From assembly GCF_000439085.1 (NCBI RefSeq), contig NZ_AUUA01000001.1, positions 124,001-188,000 on the forward strand: a stretch of DNA of 64,000 bases, read 5' to 3'. The stretch comes from Leminorella grimontii ATCC 33999 = DSM 5078 (GTDB lineage Bacteria > Pseudomonadota > Gammaproteobacteria > Enterobacterales > Enterobacteriaceae). The notes beneath the pieces are model-generated. The model made no database searches. It saw only the letters and a program-made list of their open reading frames with translations, and had not been told where the DNA came from. Both the position numbers and the translations under genes were made by a program. This document shows positions 8,797-18,638 of this stretch, one piece after another (the first letter of the stretch is position 1; each line of letters starts with the position of its first letter).

Positions 8797-10749
8797 GTGA
8801 ATATACTTGGGTTTTTTCAACGATTAGGCCGATCGCTGCAGTTACCGATCGCCGTACTGCCCGTAGCCGCATTGCTGCTACGATTCGGTCAACCAGACCT
8901 GCTGAACCTGCCGTTTATGGCGCAGGCGGGCGGGGCGATTTTCGACAACCTGGCGCTGATCTTCGCCATCGGCGTCGCGGCCACGTGGTCTAAAGACAAC
9001 GCGGGTTCAGCGGCGCTTGCCGGTGCGGTAGGGTTCTTTATCCTTACTAAAGCGACGGTGACCATTGAGGCCAGCATCAATATGGGCGTATTGGCCGGTA
9101 TTATCTCCGGTCTTATCGGCGGTATGGTTTATAACCGCTGGAGCGACATCAAGCTGCCCGACTTTTTAACCTTCTTTGGCGGCAAGCGCTTTGTGCCTAT
9201 CGCTACCGGCTTTTTCTGTCTGATTTTAGCCGGTATTTTTGGTTACGTATGGCCGCCGATTCAGGAAGGGATCCGCATTGGCGGTGAATGGATCGTAGCG
9301 CAGGGCGCGCTGGGCTCAGGCATCTTCGGTTTCGTTAACCGTCTGCTGATCCCAACCGGCCTGCACCAGGTTCTTAACACCATCGCCTGGTTCCAGATTG
9401 GTGACTTCACCAACGCGGCTGGTCAGGTGTTCCACGGCGACATCAACCGTTTCTATAACGGCGATGCCACCGCGGGGATGTTCATGTCAGGCTTCTTCCC
9501 GATCATGATGTTCGGCCTTCCGGGCGCTGCGTTTGCGATGTATCTGGCCGCCAAGCCGGAGCGTCGCCCAGCCGTCGGCGGCCTGCTGATGTCCGTTGCG
9601 CTGACCGCGTTCCTGACCGGCGTTACCGAGCCTATCGAGTTCATGTTTATGTTCCTGGCTCCGTTGCTGTATCTGGTCCACGCCATTTTGACCGGTATCA
9701 GCCTGTATGTTGCGACAGCGCTGGGCATTCACGCGGGCTTTACCTTCTCCGCAGGCGCTATCGACTATGCGCTGATGTTCAAACTGCCGGCTGCCAGCAG
9801 CAACGTTTGGATCCTGTTGGTGATGGGCGTAGTAGCGTTCGTCGTCTACTTTGCACTGTTCTCCGTCATCATCCGCGTGCTGAACCTGAAAACGCCGGGC
9901 CGTGAAGACGTTGTGCAGGACGAAACCTCACCGGAAAACAGCAACACTGAAGAAGGGCTGGCCGGACTGGCTAACGCCTATATCGGCGCGATTGGCGGTA
10001 CCGACAACCTGACCGGCATTGACGCCTGTATTACCCGCCTGCGTCTGACGGTTAAAGACTCAGGGCTGGTCGATTCCGCCGCTGCTAAGCACTTGGGCGC
10101 TGCGGGCGTAGTTAAGTTAAATAAACAAAGCATTCAGATCGTCGTAGGCGCCAAGGCGGAATCCATCGCTGACAGCATGCGTAAACTGATTGCCTCCGGT
10201 AAAGCGCCGAAGGGTTCCGCAGCTCCCGCTGCCGTTAAGGCGGTAGAGAGCGCACCGGCGCAGGCCGCGGTTAAAAAGGCCGAGTCGACGCGCCTCAGTA
10301 CGCTTGTTTCTCCGATTACCGGTGAAACCGTCGCCCTGAGCGAAGTGCCGGACGAAGCGTTTGCCAGCGGCGCCGTAGGCGACGGCATAGCCATTCGCCC
10401 GACGGATAAAATCGTCGTCGCTCCTGCAAACGGTACTCTGGTGAAGATTTTCGGCACCAACCACGCTTTCTGTCTGGAAACGGAAGACGGCGCGGAAGTG
10501 GTTGTCCATATCGGTATCGATACCGTTAAGCTGGAAGGTAAGGGCTTCAAGCGACTGGCGGAAGAGGGCGCGGAAGTGAAGGCCGGCGACCCGGTACTGG
10601 AGCTGGATCTGGACTACCTGAGCCTCAATGCGGCTTCCATCATCAGCCCGGTGGTGGTCAGCAACATCGACGATTTCAGCGGTCTGGCGGACGTTGCCAG
10701 CGGCCAAGTCGTAGCCGGACAGACTAAGCTCTTTGACGTTAAGGGCTAG
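8797..10749 (+). CDS. nagE: PTS N-acetylglucosamine transporter subunit IICBA
   Basis: Membrane permease that imports and phosphorylates GlcNAc. 650 residues against 648 in E. coli. Starts with GTG (8797) with AGGGGGA seven bases upstream; protein begins MNILGFFQRLGRSLQLP. EIIC domain residues 1-370 with about ten hydrophobic segments and the sugar-site motif GVTEPIEFMF. EIIB has phospho-cysteine in GIDACITRLRL (~412). EIIA has phospho-histidine in VVVHIGIDTVKL (~569). An Ala/Lys-rich linker joins B and A. Divergent from nagB. Confidence 0.97.
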   Translation: MNILGFFQRLGRSLQLPIAVLPVAALLLRFGQPDLLNLPFMAQAGGAIFDNLALIFAIGVAATWSKDNAGSAALAGAVGFFILTKATVTIEASINMGVLAGIISGLIGGMVYNRWSDIKLPDFLTFFGGKRFVPIATGFFCLILAGIFGYVWPPIQEGIRIGGEWIVAQGALGSGIFGFVNRLLIPTGLHQVLNTIAWFQIGDFTNAAGQVFHGDINRFYNGDATAGMFMSGFFPIMMFGLPGAAFAMYLAAKPERRPAVGGLLMSVALTAFLTGVTEPIEFMFMFLAPLLYLVHAILTGISLYVATALGIHAGFTFSAGAIDYALMFKLPAASSNVWILLVMGVVAFVVYFALFSVIIRVLNLKTPGREDVVQDETSPENSNTEEGLAGLANAYIGAIGGTDNLTGIDACITRLRLTVKDSGLVDSAAAKHLGAAGVVKLNKQSIQIVVGAKAESIADSMRKLIASGKAPKGSAAPAAVKAVESAPAQAAVKKAESTRLSTLVSPITGETVALSEVPDEAFASGAVGDGIAIRPTDKIVVAPANGTLVKIFGTNHAFCLETEDGAEVVVHIGIDTVKLEGKGFKRLAEEGAEVKAGDPVLELDLDYLSLNAASIISPVVVSNIDDFSGLADVASGQVVAGQTKLFDVKG

Positions 10750-10780
10750 TTCGTTACCCTCCGTTTAATGCGGAGTCTGA

Positions 10781-10810
10781 GCGGGAAGGCGAACCTTCCC
10801 GCTTTTTTTT
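10781..10810 (+). terminator. nagE terminator
   Basis: Stem GCGGGAAGG / CCTTCCCGC with loop CGAA, followed by eight T residues; 32 bp after the nagE stop codon. Confidence 0.93.
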
Positions 10811-10947
10811 GTTTGCAAAACGCCTGAAAATTTCCGTAGTCGCGTCATTTTTATCAGGAAATGTAACTAACGGTTGTGTCCTGAGGGGCGTTGTTAGATG
10901 ATATATGGTTATACGTTGTGAGCGCTTTTGCATAGAGGAAAAAATAA

Positions 10948-12618
10948 ATGAGTGAGGCCGAAGTCCGCCCGACTAACTTTATCCGCCATATTATTGATGA
11001 AGATTTGGCTTCGGGTAAGCACACTACGGTAGTGACCCGCTTCCCGCCCGAGCCGAACGGTTATCTGCACATTGGCCACGCCAAGTCCATCTGCCTGAAC
11101 TTCGGCATCGCACAGGACTATCAGGGGCGCTGCAACCTGCGTTTTGACGACACCAATCCGGTTAAAGAAGACGTTGAGTACGTTGAGTCCATTAAAGCCG
11201 ACGTTGAGTGGCTCGGCTTCCACTGGGACGGCGCGGTGCGCTATTCGTCCGACTACTTTGACCAGCTGCATAGCTACGCCATAGAGCTTATCAATAAGGG
11301 GTTGGCCTATGTGGACGAGCTGTCTGCCGAAGAGATGCGCGAATATCGCGGCACGCTGACTCAGCCAGGTAAGAACAGCCCGTATCGCGATCGCAGCGTA
11401 GAAGAGAATCTGGCGCTGTTTGAAAAGATGAAAAACGGCGAGTTTGCCGAAGGCGCCGCCTGCCTGCGCGCGAAAATCGATATGGCCTCATCGTTTATCG
11501 TTATGCGTGACCCGGTGCTTTACCGCATCAAGTTTGCTGAACACCACCAGACCGGCAATAAGTGGTGCATCTACCCGATGTACGACTTTACCCACTGCAT
11601 TTCCGATGCGCTGGAAGGGATCACCCACTCGCTGTGTACGCTGGAGTTTCAGGACAACCGCCGCCTGTATGACTGGGTGCTGGATAATATCACCATTCCT
11701 TGCCATCCGCGCCAGTACGAGTTTTCTCGCCTGAATCTGGAATACGCCATCATGTCCAAGCGCAAGCTGAACCTGTTGGTGACGGAGAAGGTCGTAGAAG
11801 GGTGGGACGATCCGCGCATGCCGACGATTTCCGGCCTGCGTCGCCGCGGCTATACCGCCGCTTCTATCCGCGAATTCTGTCGCCGCATCGGCGTAACCAA
11901 GCAGGATAACAACGTAGAAATGGTGGCGTTGGAAACCTGTATCCGCGATGACCTGAACGAAAACGCGCCGCGTGCGATGGCCGTGCTCGATCCGGTGAAG
12001 GTCGTTATTGAAACGCTGCCGCAGGGACATCAAGAGAACCTGACCGTCGGCGTTCATCCGAACCGCCCGGAAATGGGCTCCCGCACCGTGCCGTTTAGCA
12101 ATGAAGTCTATATCGATCGCGCAGACTTCCGCGAAGAGGCTAACAAGCAGTATAAGCGCCTGGTGCTGGGCAAAGAGGTTCGCTTAAGACATGCATACGT
12201 GATTAAGGCCGAGCGCGTCGAGAAGGACGCAGAAGGTAATATCACCACGATTTACTGCAGCCACGACGCAGCGACGCTGGGCAAAGATCCTGCGGACGGA
12301 CGTAAGGTTAAAGGCGTCATCCACTGGGTTTCTGCGGCGCACGCGCTGCCGGCGGAATTCCGCCTTTACGATCGCCTGTTTAGCGTGGCGAACCCGGGCG
12401 CAGCGGACGACTTCCTGTCGACTATTAACCCTGAGTCGCTGAAAGTGGTTCACGGATTTGTGGAGCCCTCTCTGAAGTCGGCGAAGCCGGAGTTTGCCTA
12501 TCAGTTTGAGCGTGAAGGGTACTTCTGTGCCGACAGGCGTCATTCAACGGCCGATGCGCTGGTTTTCAACAAAACCGTCGGGCTGAGAGATACCTGGGGC
12601 GCTTCGAACGCGGCCTGA
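10948..12618 (+). CDS. glnS: glutaminyl-tRNA synthetase
   Basis: Charges tRNA-Gln. 556 residues against 554 in E. coli. Class I signatures: [14 protein letters not shown] near residue 34 and the KMSKS-type loop IMSKRKLN near residue 270. The C-terminal anticodon-binding beta-barrels are complete. Start ATG is preceded by GAGGAAAA. The E. coli chiPQ genes that separate glnS and fur are absent here. Confidence 0.97.
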   Translation: MSEAEVRPTNFIRHIIDEDLASGKHTTVVTRFPPEPNGYLHIGHAKSICLNFGIAQDYQGRCNLRFDDTNPVKEDVEYVESIKADVEWLGFHWDGAVRYSSDYFDQLHSYAIELINKGLAYVDELSAEEMREYRGTLTQPGKNSPYRDRSVEENLALFEKMKNGEFAEGAACLRAKIDMASSFIVMRDPVLYRIKFAEHHQTGNKWCIYPMYDFTHCISDALEGITHSLCTLEFQDNRRLYDWVLDNITIPCHPRQYEFSRLNLEYAIMSKRKLNLLVTEKVVEGWDDPRMPTISGLRRRGYTAASIREFCRRIGVTKQDNNVEMVALETCIRDDLNENAPRAMAVLDPVKVVIETLPQGHQENLTVGVHPNRPEMGSRTVPFSNEVYIDRADFREEANKQYKRLVLGKEVRLRHAYVIKAERVEKDAEGNITTIYCSHDAATLGKDPADGRKVKGVIHWVSAAHALPAEFRLYDRLFSVANPGAADDFLSTINPESLKVVHGFVEPSLKSAKPEFAYQFEREGYFCADRRHSTADALVFNKTVGLRDTWGASNAA

Positions 12619-12634
12619 TCTCCTAATAAAGACA

Positions 12635-12665
12635 AAATACCCGCGGTTAACGCGGGTATTTTTTA
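12635..12665 (+). terminator. glnS terminator
   Basis: AAATACCCGCG / CGCGGGTATTT around loop GTTAA, then TTTTA; 17 bp downstream of the glnS stop. Confidence 0.9.
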
Positions 12666-12694
12666 TCTAAAAAAGATTTTTTACGGGCAGAAAC

Positions 12695-12725
12695 AACAAC
12701 GCCGGCATTAGCCGGCGTTGTTTTT
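12695..12725. terminator. terminator between glnS and fur
   Basis: AACAACGCCGGC / GCCGGCGTTGTT around ATTA. The better T-tract is on the plus strand, but it lies 15 bp after the fur stop on the minus strand and probably serves fur as well. Confidence 0.75.
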
Positions 12726-12739
12726 AGAAAGAACAGCTA

Positions 12740-13189
12740 TCAATTCTTTGCGTCATGGGCGCTTTCGTCTTTACGACAGTCGCCGGAGCTGCACTTACCG
12801 TAAAGGTAAAGGCTGTGGTTAGTCAGCTTAATGCTGTATTTATCAGCGATTTCGCGCTGGCGCTGCTCGATAAATTCGTCGCTGAATTCGATAACTTTGC
12901 CGCAGTCCAAGCAAATCAGGTGATCGTGATGGTGCTTTTGCGTCAGTTCAAAAACGGATTTTCCGCCTTCAAAGCTGTGGCGAGTCACGATACCGGCGTC
13001 GTCAAACTGGTTCAATACGCGATAAACCGTCGCTAAACCAATTTCTTCGCCCATATCGATGAGTCTCTTATAGAGATCTTCAGCGCTGACGTGATGATTC
13101 TCCGGTTCCTGAAGAATTTCCAGGATCTTAAGGCGAGGAAGCGTCACTTTTAGTCCAGCTTTCTTCAGTGCGGTATTGTTGTCAGTCAT
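12740..13189 (-). CDS. fur: ferric uptake regulator Fur
   Basis: Fe2+-dependent repressor of iron acquisition. 149 residues against 148 in E. coli. Winged helix residues 1-85 (TVYRVLNQFDDAGIV recognition region), metal-binding HHHDH near 87-91, zinc ligands CLDCGK at ~93-96 and a second CxxxxC in the tail. In E. coli fur follows fldA-uof. Here cstA-ybdD-yjiA lies between fldA and fur, no uof-like ORF is visible, and fur has a 222-bp upstream spacer of its own. Confidence 0.97.
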   Translation of the reverse strand: MTDNNTALKKAGLKVTLPRLKILEILQEPENHHVSAEDLYKRLIDMGEEIGLATVYRVLNQFDDAGIVTRHSFEGGKSVFELTQKHHHDHLICLDCGKVIEFSDEFIEQRQREIADKYSIKLTNHSLYLYGKCSSGDCRKDESAHDAKN

Positions 13190-13243
13190 GCGAGGTGTCC
13201 TAAATTCGGGCGCCGTGATACAGCCAGCGGGTACTTAACAAAA

Positions 13244-13262
13244 GTATAATGTATCATTATAG
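13244..13262. promoter_or_regulatory. possible Fur box / promoter of fur
   Basis: GTATAATGTATCATTATAG is a near-palindrome that matches the outer bases of the 19-bp Fur box but is two bases shorter in the centre. It also contains TATAAT on the minus strand. About 55-75 bp upstream of the fur start. Autoregulation is suggested, not shown. Confidence 0.35.
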
Positions 13263-13411
13263 AGCCTGAGATGCGAAATGAAAACCTAATGAAAGCGCTG
13301 GAAAAACCGATAGTATCAATAGGTTTTACAAATAACTTTTCACCAGATCGCATATTCAACAGTTAAACTGCGTATCGCAATTTTTCATAATACGGCGCTT
13401 ATGCTGCGAGC

Positions 13412-14461
13412 CTACCGGGGATAAGCTTCGCTTTGACTCACGCAGGACATAAACTCCCGCTCAAGAGAGTCAATGGGCAAGCTGCGCCCGATGATGACCA
13501 GCATGGTCTTACGTGCTTCATCCGCTCGCCATTCGCTGCCGTAGTCAAATCCTACGACGCGGTGTATGCCTTGAACGATAAGCCTACGGGGTTCTCCCGC
13601 AACGGCCAGAATGCCCTTATAGCGTAGCATATCGTTGCCGTATTTCTCGATAGCGCCTTCCATAAATGCGCCGATGCGCTTGATATCCACATCGCCAGTT
13701 TCAAAAACGTGCGACGTGATGTCGTCATTCCACGAGCGGGAGGCGTCAGACTGCTCCAGAGGACGGAATCGCAGCGGCGTAGCGCTGTTTTTCAATGAAG
13801 GCGTGAAGGTAGCGTTCAGGGTAAAACCTTCGTCCAGATTAAACGCCTCAATGCCTATCCACGCCTCTTTTTCCAACCTGCCGCTGCGGGCCTCGCACAC
13901 TACGGCTCTGGCGTTGATCGCACGCAGGCGTTCAAGCAGCAGGCGTTTGGTTTCTTCATCTATGCGATCGAGCTTGGTTAAAATCAGTCGGTCGGCAAAA
14001 CCGACTTGAGAAACGGCGACCCGGTGTTCACTAAGCTGTTTTTGCGCATGTTCTGCATCAACCAGAGTAATGACGGCATCGAGCATCAGGCGCTCCCTGA
14101 GAACGTCGTCAACGAAAAAGGTTTGTATTATCGGAGCAGGGTCTGCCAGGCCGGTTGTCTCCAGCAGGAGCCGCTCAAAAGAGAGCTTTCCTTCATCTCT
14201 CTGGGTCAGCAGGTTTTTTAACGCTTCCGTCAGCTCTCCGCGCACGCTGCAGCACACGCAACCGTTGGTTAATTCAATCACCTCAACGTCACCGCGTCGT
14301 TCCAGCAGGCCACCGTCGATGCCGACGGCGCCAAACTCGTTTTCTACAATAGCGATCTTTTCGTTGGGGTAGTTTTTTAACAGATGGTTGATAAGCGTCG
14401 TTTTGCCTGAGCCTAAAAAGCCGGTCAGTATCGTTACGGGAAGCGGGGAAAGGGCAGTCAT
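13412..14461 (-). CDS. yjiA: CobW/YjiA-type metal-binding GTPase (COG0523)
   Basis: 349-residue P-loop GTPase of the YjiA/CobW/ZNG1 family, thought to be metallochaperones. E. coli YjiA is 318 residues. Walker A GFLGSGKTTLINH near residue 14, the family metal motif NGCVCCSVR (CxCC) near 67, Walker B region LLETTGLADP, and NKxD-type TKLDRIDE. CobW C-terminal domain spans about 240-340. It lies downstream of cstA and ybdD on the same strand, like yjiA behind btsT-yjiX in E. coli. It ends about 220 bp before the fur start. Confidence 0.88.
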   Translation of the reverse strand: MTALSPLPVTILTGFLGSGKTTLINHLLKNYPNEKIAIVENEFGAVGIDGGLLERRGDVEVIELTNGCVCCSVRGELTEALKNLLTQRDEGKLSFERLLLETTGLADPAPIIQTFFVDDVLRERLMLDAVITLVDAEHAQKQLSEHRVAVSQVGFADRLILTKLDRIDEETKRLLLERLRAINARAVVCEARSGRLEKEAWIGIEAFNLDEGFTLNATFTPSLKNSATPLRFRPLEQSDASRSWNDDITSHVFETGDVDIKRIGAFMEGAIEKYGNDMLRYKGILAVAGEPRRLIVQGIHRVVGFDYGSEWRADEARKTMLVIIGRSLPIDSLEREFMSCVSQSEAYPR

Positions 14462-14591
14462 AGCGGTAGTTCTACCTCCGAGTGATAGATTACGGCGGCC
14501 TGCATCAGGCCGCGTTCCTTAGCCGTTTGCGCACGTTGGTCATTATTTTAGTATCCGGCCTTGGTCTACATAAACAGCTAAGGAACGCGTC

Positions 14592-14786
14592 CTAGCAGCA
14601 GCGACCGCCTCCGGCGCCATAGCGGGCTTCCTGCCGCTCGCGGAAAAACTCTTCGTAGCTCATGACCTTCTGGTCAGGATGCGTTAAGCGCATGTGCTGA
14701 ACGTAGGTATCATAGTCAGGTACGCCGACCATCAGGCGGGCTGCCTGTCCCAGATAACGACCTACTTTCGCCAGATCTTCAAACAT
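14592..14786 (-). CDS. ybdD: YbdD/YjiX family small protein
   Basis: 64 residues, hydrophilic, no membrane segment. The family core [19 protein letters not shown], then [16 protein letters not shown] and the C-terminal RCC tail, matches YbdD/YjiX. The partner of CstA/BtsT-type pyruvate transporters, whose activity it is reported to support. Sits 85 bp after cstA and 130 bp before yjiA. Confidence 0.92.
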   Translation of the reverse strand: MFEDLAKVGRYLGQAARLMVGVPDYDTYVQHMRLTHPDQKVMSYEEFFRERQEARYGAGGGRCC

Positions 14787-14871
14787 AGCGTTGCCTTTTT
14801 TAGCGCGGGTTTAAGAAAGCAGCCGCAAAACGCACTGCGGCTGCTTTTAGGCTCTTAGTTTACATCAATAG

Positions 14872-16938
14872 TCAGCTTTGTGTCGCTGAACTTGGCAGAG
14901 GTTCGTAGGGCACCTCGTTGGCCGTTGGTTTCGGATTGGCGTTGGCCTTAAAGGCGGTGCGCAGGCCGAACACCACGATGCTTACCGTTATCAGCATAAA
15001 CAGAATGGTTAATCCGGCATCAAGCTGGTTGTTGAAAATCAGCGCGCTCATCTGATCGAGAGACTTGGCCGGCGCCAGAATCTCGCCTTTATCCAACGAG
15101 GCCTGATACTTCTTGGCCAGCGCCAGGAAGCCAACCCGCGGGTTAGCGTCAAACACCTTTTGCCAGCCGGCGGTTAGCGTACATACCAGCAGGAAGATGG
15201 TTGGAATGACGGCAACCCAAGCGTATCTCTCGCGCTTCATCTTGAACAGAACGACGGCGCAGAGCGTCAGCGCAATTGCGGCCAACATCTGGTTGGCGAT
15301 GCCGAACAGCGGCCACAGCGTGTTGATGCCGCCCAGCGGATCGACGACCCCTTGATAGAGGAAGTAACCCCATGCGGCAACGCACAGCGCAGTAGCGGTG
15401 ACGTTAGCGGGTAAAGAGTCGGTACGCCTCATCGCAGGGACGAACGTGCCCATCAGGTCTTGCAGCATAAAGCGGCCGGCGCGAGTGCCTGCGTCAACGG
15501 CGGTCAGGATAAACAGCGCCTCAAACAGAATGGCGAAGTGATACCAGAAGGCCATCATGGCCGGGCCGGTGATTTGGCTTAAAATGTGCGCCATGCCGAC
15601 GGCCAGAGTAGGAGCGCCGCCCGCGCGGGAGACGATGGACGCTTCGCCGACGTCTTTTGCGTACTGAGTCAGTACGTCAGGCGTAACGGTAAAGCCCCAA
15701 GAGCTGACGACCTGCGCGGCGGAATCTACCGTTGGGCCAAGCACCGCCAGAGGACTGTTCATGGCGAAGTAAACGCCTGGGTCGATAACGCACGCGGCGA
15801 CCAGCGCCATGATGGCGACAAATGATTCCATCAGCATGCCGCCGTAGCCGATAAAGCGGGCGTGCGTTTCGTTTTCCAGCATTTTAGGCGTAGTGCCGGA
15901 AGAGATCAGCGCGTGGAAGCCGGAGATCGCGCCGCAGGCAATGGTGATGAACAGGAAGGGGAACAGGTTGCCTGCCCATACCGGGCCGGTGCCGTCGATG
16001 AACCGCGTCGTCGCCGGCATTTCCAGCGAAGGCGCAATAAAGACGATGCCGATTGCCAGGCCGACGATGGTGCCTATCTTCAGGAAGGTGGACAGGTAGT
16101 CGCGCGGAGCGAGCAGCAGCCAAACCGGCAGAATAGACGCAATGCCGCCATAGATAATCAGCGCCCAGGTCAGCTCCACGCCGTCCAGCGTGAAGTAAGG
16201 CGCGATAGAGGGGCTTTTGGCGACTTCGCCGCCGTAAATAATCGCCAGCATCAGCAGAATAAAGCCGATGATAGAGACTTCGCCGATCTTTCCGGGACGA
16301 ATGTAACGGGTATAGATACCCATAAACAGCGCGATAGGGATGGTCACCGCAACGGTGAAGAATCCCCACGGGCTGTTGATCAGCGCCTTAACCACGATCA
16401 GGGCCAAAACGGCCAGGATGATAATCATGATCATAAACGCGCCGAACAGCGCGATAACGCCTGGAACCTGTCCCAGCTCGGCCTTGACCAGGTCGCCAAG
16501 AGAGCGGCCGTCGCGGCGGGTGGAAACGAACAGCACCATGAAGTCCTGTACGGCGCCGGCCAAAACGACCCCTGCGAGGATCCAGATCATGCCCGGCAGA
16601 TAGCCCATTTGTGCCGCAAGCACCGGGCCGACCAGCGGGCCTGCGCCGGCGATGGCGGCAAAGTGGTGACCGTACAGCACATACTTGTTGGTTGGCACAT
16701 AGTCCAGACCGTCGTTATGGCGATACGCGGGCGTCATGCGCGTGGCGTCAAGGGACAGCACCTTGTCGGCGATGAATTTGCTGTAATAGCGATATGCGAT
16801 TAAATAAACAGAAACGGCGACTACAACGATCCAAAGCGCATTCACTTTTTCGCCATTATTTAAGGCAATAATAGCGAGCCCGCAGGCGCCAAGAATAGCG
16901 AGAGCGAGCCATATAATATGAGACGCTATGCTGCGCAT
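14872..16938 (-). CDS. cstA: CstA-family pyruvate/peptide transporter
   Basis: Polytopic inner-membrane carrier of the carbon-starvation family. 688 residues; E. coli CstA is 701 and BtsT 716. Many hydrophobic helices and the family blocks GHHFAAIAGAGPLVGPVLAA and SGFHALISSGTTPKMLENE. The stretches RRDGRSLGDLVK, VYFAMNSPLAVL and AAQVVSSWGFTVTPD look closer to CstA than to BtsT, which has an insertion there. The strong RBS GAGGAGGAG precedes the ATG. With ybdD and yjiA it forms one transcription unit inserted between fldA and fur. Confidence 0.9.
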   Translation of the reverse strand: MRSIASHIIWLALAILGACGLAIIALNNGEKVNALWIVVVAVSVYLIAYRYYSKFIADKVLSLDATRMTPAYRHNDGLDYVPTNKYVLYGHHFAAIAGAGPLVGPVLAAQMGYLPGMIWILAGVVLAGAVQDFMVLFVSTRRDGRSLGDLVKAELGQVPGVIALFGAFMIMIIILAVLALIVVKALINSPWGFFTVAVTIPIALFMGIYTRYIRPGKIGEVSIIGFILLMLAIIYGGEVAKSPSIAPYFTLDGVELTWALIIYGGIASILPVWLLLAPRDYLSTFLKIGTIVGLAIGIVFIAPSLEMPATTRFIDGTGPVWAGNLFPFLFITIACGAISGFHALISSGTTPKMLENETHARFIGYGGMLMESFVAIMALVAACVIDPGVYFAMNSPLAVLGPTVDSAAQVVSSWGFTVTPDVLTQYAKDVGEASIVSRAGGAPTLAVGMAHILSQITGPAMMAFWYHFAILFEALFILTAVDAGTRAGRFMLQDLMGTFVPAMRRTDSLPANVTATALCVAAWGYFLYQGVVDPLGGINTLWPLFGIANQMLAAIALTLCAVVLFKMKRERYAWVAVIPTIFLLVCTLTAGWQKVFDANPRVGFLALAKKYQASLDKGEILAPAKSLDQMSALIFNNQLDAGLTILFMLITVSIVVFGLRTAFKANANPKPTANEVPYEPLPSSATQS

Positions 16939-17200
16939 AGGCGCTCCTCCTCATTTTTAATAAAGCGTTAAGGAAAATAAAAAGTAAAACTCGTCGTTAC
17001 CCTAAATAAAATTTCCCAGCCAAAGACAGCAAATAAATCTATATGAATGCTGTTATAAAGCGGACTACGTTTAATCAAACTCCTCGTTAACCTTAGATAA
17101 TACCTCCTGCTTTTTAAAGGTTGCTGTTTTGGGCTTAATCCTTTCAGGTCAAGCTTTCATAATAATGTTGTAAAATAAGCTGAACGTACCGTATCTCAAG

Positions 17201-17227
17201 CAACAGGCGCGGTATCCGCGCCTGTTG
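17201..17227. other. isolated perfect 12-bp hairpin
   Basis: CAACAGGCGCGG / CCGCGCCTGTTG with a 3-nt TAT loop, followed on the plus strand by GTTTTCCC. It is about 260 bp from cstA and 380 bp from fldA, too far to be a normal terminator for either. Could end a small RNA on the plus strand or form part of a cstA leader. Confidence 0.5.
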
Positions 17228-17511
17228 GTTTTCCCTAACCAAAATGAGGTAGCCTATAAATATAGACTGTGGTCTTATTTATTTCCTCTGATTTAGATCT
17301 AATGCGTGTCTATTATTCCCGTGCCGTTAGGCTTTTAATGATGGGGTAAATTAATACGCTATGTGAAATGAGTGTATCAGCAGTTTGCTAAAGTGATTTT
17401 GCACTTGCTCACAGGTTGGATAAATTTTTATTAGCCAATAAGCTGAATGCCCCTGTTTATTATGGGGTATTTCAATTTTTATTGATTAATTCAATTCAGG
17501 TAATAAAAGAG

Positions 17512-17547
17512 GGAATAACCATCCTTTTTGATAAGGATGATTATTCC
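17512..17547 (-). terminator. fldA terminator
   Basis: Inverted repeat GGAATAA-x-CATCCTT / AAGGATG-x-TTATTCC, followed on the minus strand by CTCTTTTATTA. It starts about 60 bp after the fldA stop. Confidence 0.7.
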
Positions 17548-17609
17548 ATTTAGATATTTCGAAGAGGCTGCGTTTTTATCCCGAAACTGAAGGAATTCGC
17601 AGGAGTAAA

Positions 17610-18125
17610 TCAGGCAAGATTCATTTCTTCAGAGATCTGCTTTACCCAGGCAGACACGCGTTCAGCGGTTAATTCCGGCTGACGGTCTTCGTCAATAGCC
17701 AAACCGATAAAGTGGTCGTCGTCGGCCAGGCCTTTCGATGCTTCAAAGTGATAGCCCGCCGTTGGCCAGTTGCCTACGATCGTCGCGCCGCGCGGCTCGA
17801 TGAGATCGCGAATGGTGCCCATCGCATCGCAGAAGTACTCTGCATAGTCTTCCTGATCCCCACAGCCAAAGATAGCGACCAGTTTGCCTTCAAAGTCGAT
17901 CTCTTCCAGCGTTGGGAAAAAGTCGTCCCAGTCGCATTGCGCTTCGCCGTAATACCAGGTGGGAATACCCAGCAGCAGGGTGTCAAAACGTTCGATGTCT
18001 TCTTTACTGCTTTTGGCGATATCGTGGATTTCCGCGACGCCTGCACCCAGCTGTTTTTGAATCATTTTGGCAATGTTTTCTGTATTGCCCGTGTCGCTAC
18101 CAAAGAAAATACCTACGGTTGCCAT
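17610..18125 (-). CDS. fldA: flavodoxin 1
   Basis: FMN electron carrier needed by radical-SAM enzymes and reductive methionine synthesis. 171 residues against 176 in E. coli. The FMN phosphate loop GSDTGNTE is at residues 9-16; isoalloxazine-side loops PTWYYGEAQCDWDDF and GCGDQEDYAEYFCDA are intact. Followed in the backbone direction by ybfE and ybfF as usual, but its normal downstream partner fur is displaced by 4.4 kb. Confidence 0.97.
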   Translation of the reverse strand: MATVGIFFGSDTGNTENIAKMIQKQLGAGVAEIHDIAKSSKEDIERFDTLLLGIPTWYYGEAQCDWDDFFPTLEEIDFEGKLVAIFGCGDQEDYAEYFCDAMGTIRDLIEPRGATIVGNWPTAGYHFEASKGLADDDHFIGLAIDEDRQPELTAERVSAWVKQISEEMNLA

Positions 18126-18253
18126 AGTTGCGTTACACCTTTAAAAGTCAATATTTAAGACAATGTCTTTCGTAATATAACATCGTTGATGCCCATTGGC
18201 ATCGTTAATCTGTCAGGCTATCAGGGATCGGGAATACACGACAAAAGGGCGCA

Positions 18254-18523
18254 TTAGCGCGCCTGCAGGGACAGCAGGTTCTCTATGATTTCGCTGCGGT
18301 TGAGGTCCTGCTCTTGAGCAAGCTTGTCCAGCATCGCAACCGCTTCCTGTGAAAGCTTGAGTTCGACGCGCTTTAACCCTTTCATTCTGTCGCGGCGAAG
18401 CTGATTGCGCTTATTTATCCTCAACTGCTCATCGCGAGTCAGCATGCTGGTCTTTGGGCGACCGGGCCTTCTGTCGTCGGCGAAGAGATCGATAGTCGTG
18501 CGGTCTAACTGTTCTTTTGCCAT
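18254..18523 (-). CDS. ybfE: YbfE family protein
   Basis: 89 residues if started at MAKEQLDRTTIDLFA (18523), which matches E. coli YbfE (97 residues); an 11-codon longer reading from 18556 is possible but not conserved. Very basic middle (INKRNQLRRDRMKG) followed by a ribbon-helix-helix-like segment RVELKLSQEAVAMLDKLA, so DNA binding is plausible. E. coli ybfE is LexA-regulated, but no clear LexA box is visible here. Function unknown. Confidence 0.85.
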   Translation of the reverse strand: MAKEQLDRTTIDLFADDRRPGRPKTSMLTRDEQLRINKRNQLRRDRMKGLKRVELKLSQEAVAMLDKLAQEQDLNRSEIIENLLSLQAR

Positions 18524-18638
18524 AAACCTAACGTTAAAATCGAAATACAAAAGCAAAACGGCGTTTATTTACACAACGCCGCGAGTGAATCATTTTATTG
18601 CGACGCATCATAACGCCTGTCGCGCCGTATGCCAATGA

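Larger units (their letters stand above)
16939..17609. other. 671-bp gene-free spacer between cstA and fldA
   Basis: AT-rich DNA holding the cstA leader/promoter region and the fldA 3' end. Contains two hairpins listed separately (17201-17227 and 17512-17547). A degenerate CRP-like half-site TGTGA occurs near 17362. No ORF with coding character was seen. Confidence 0.6.

Noticed and set aside
15862-16803. 313-codon plus-strand frame opposite cstA
   Set aside because: Product is low-complexity, rich in Arg/Gln/Asp with no hydrophobic core; it mirrors the membrane-protein codons of cstA on the other strand.
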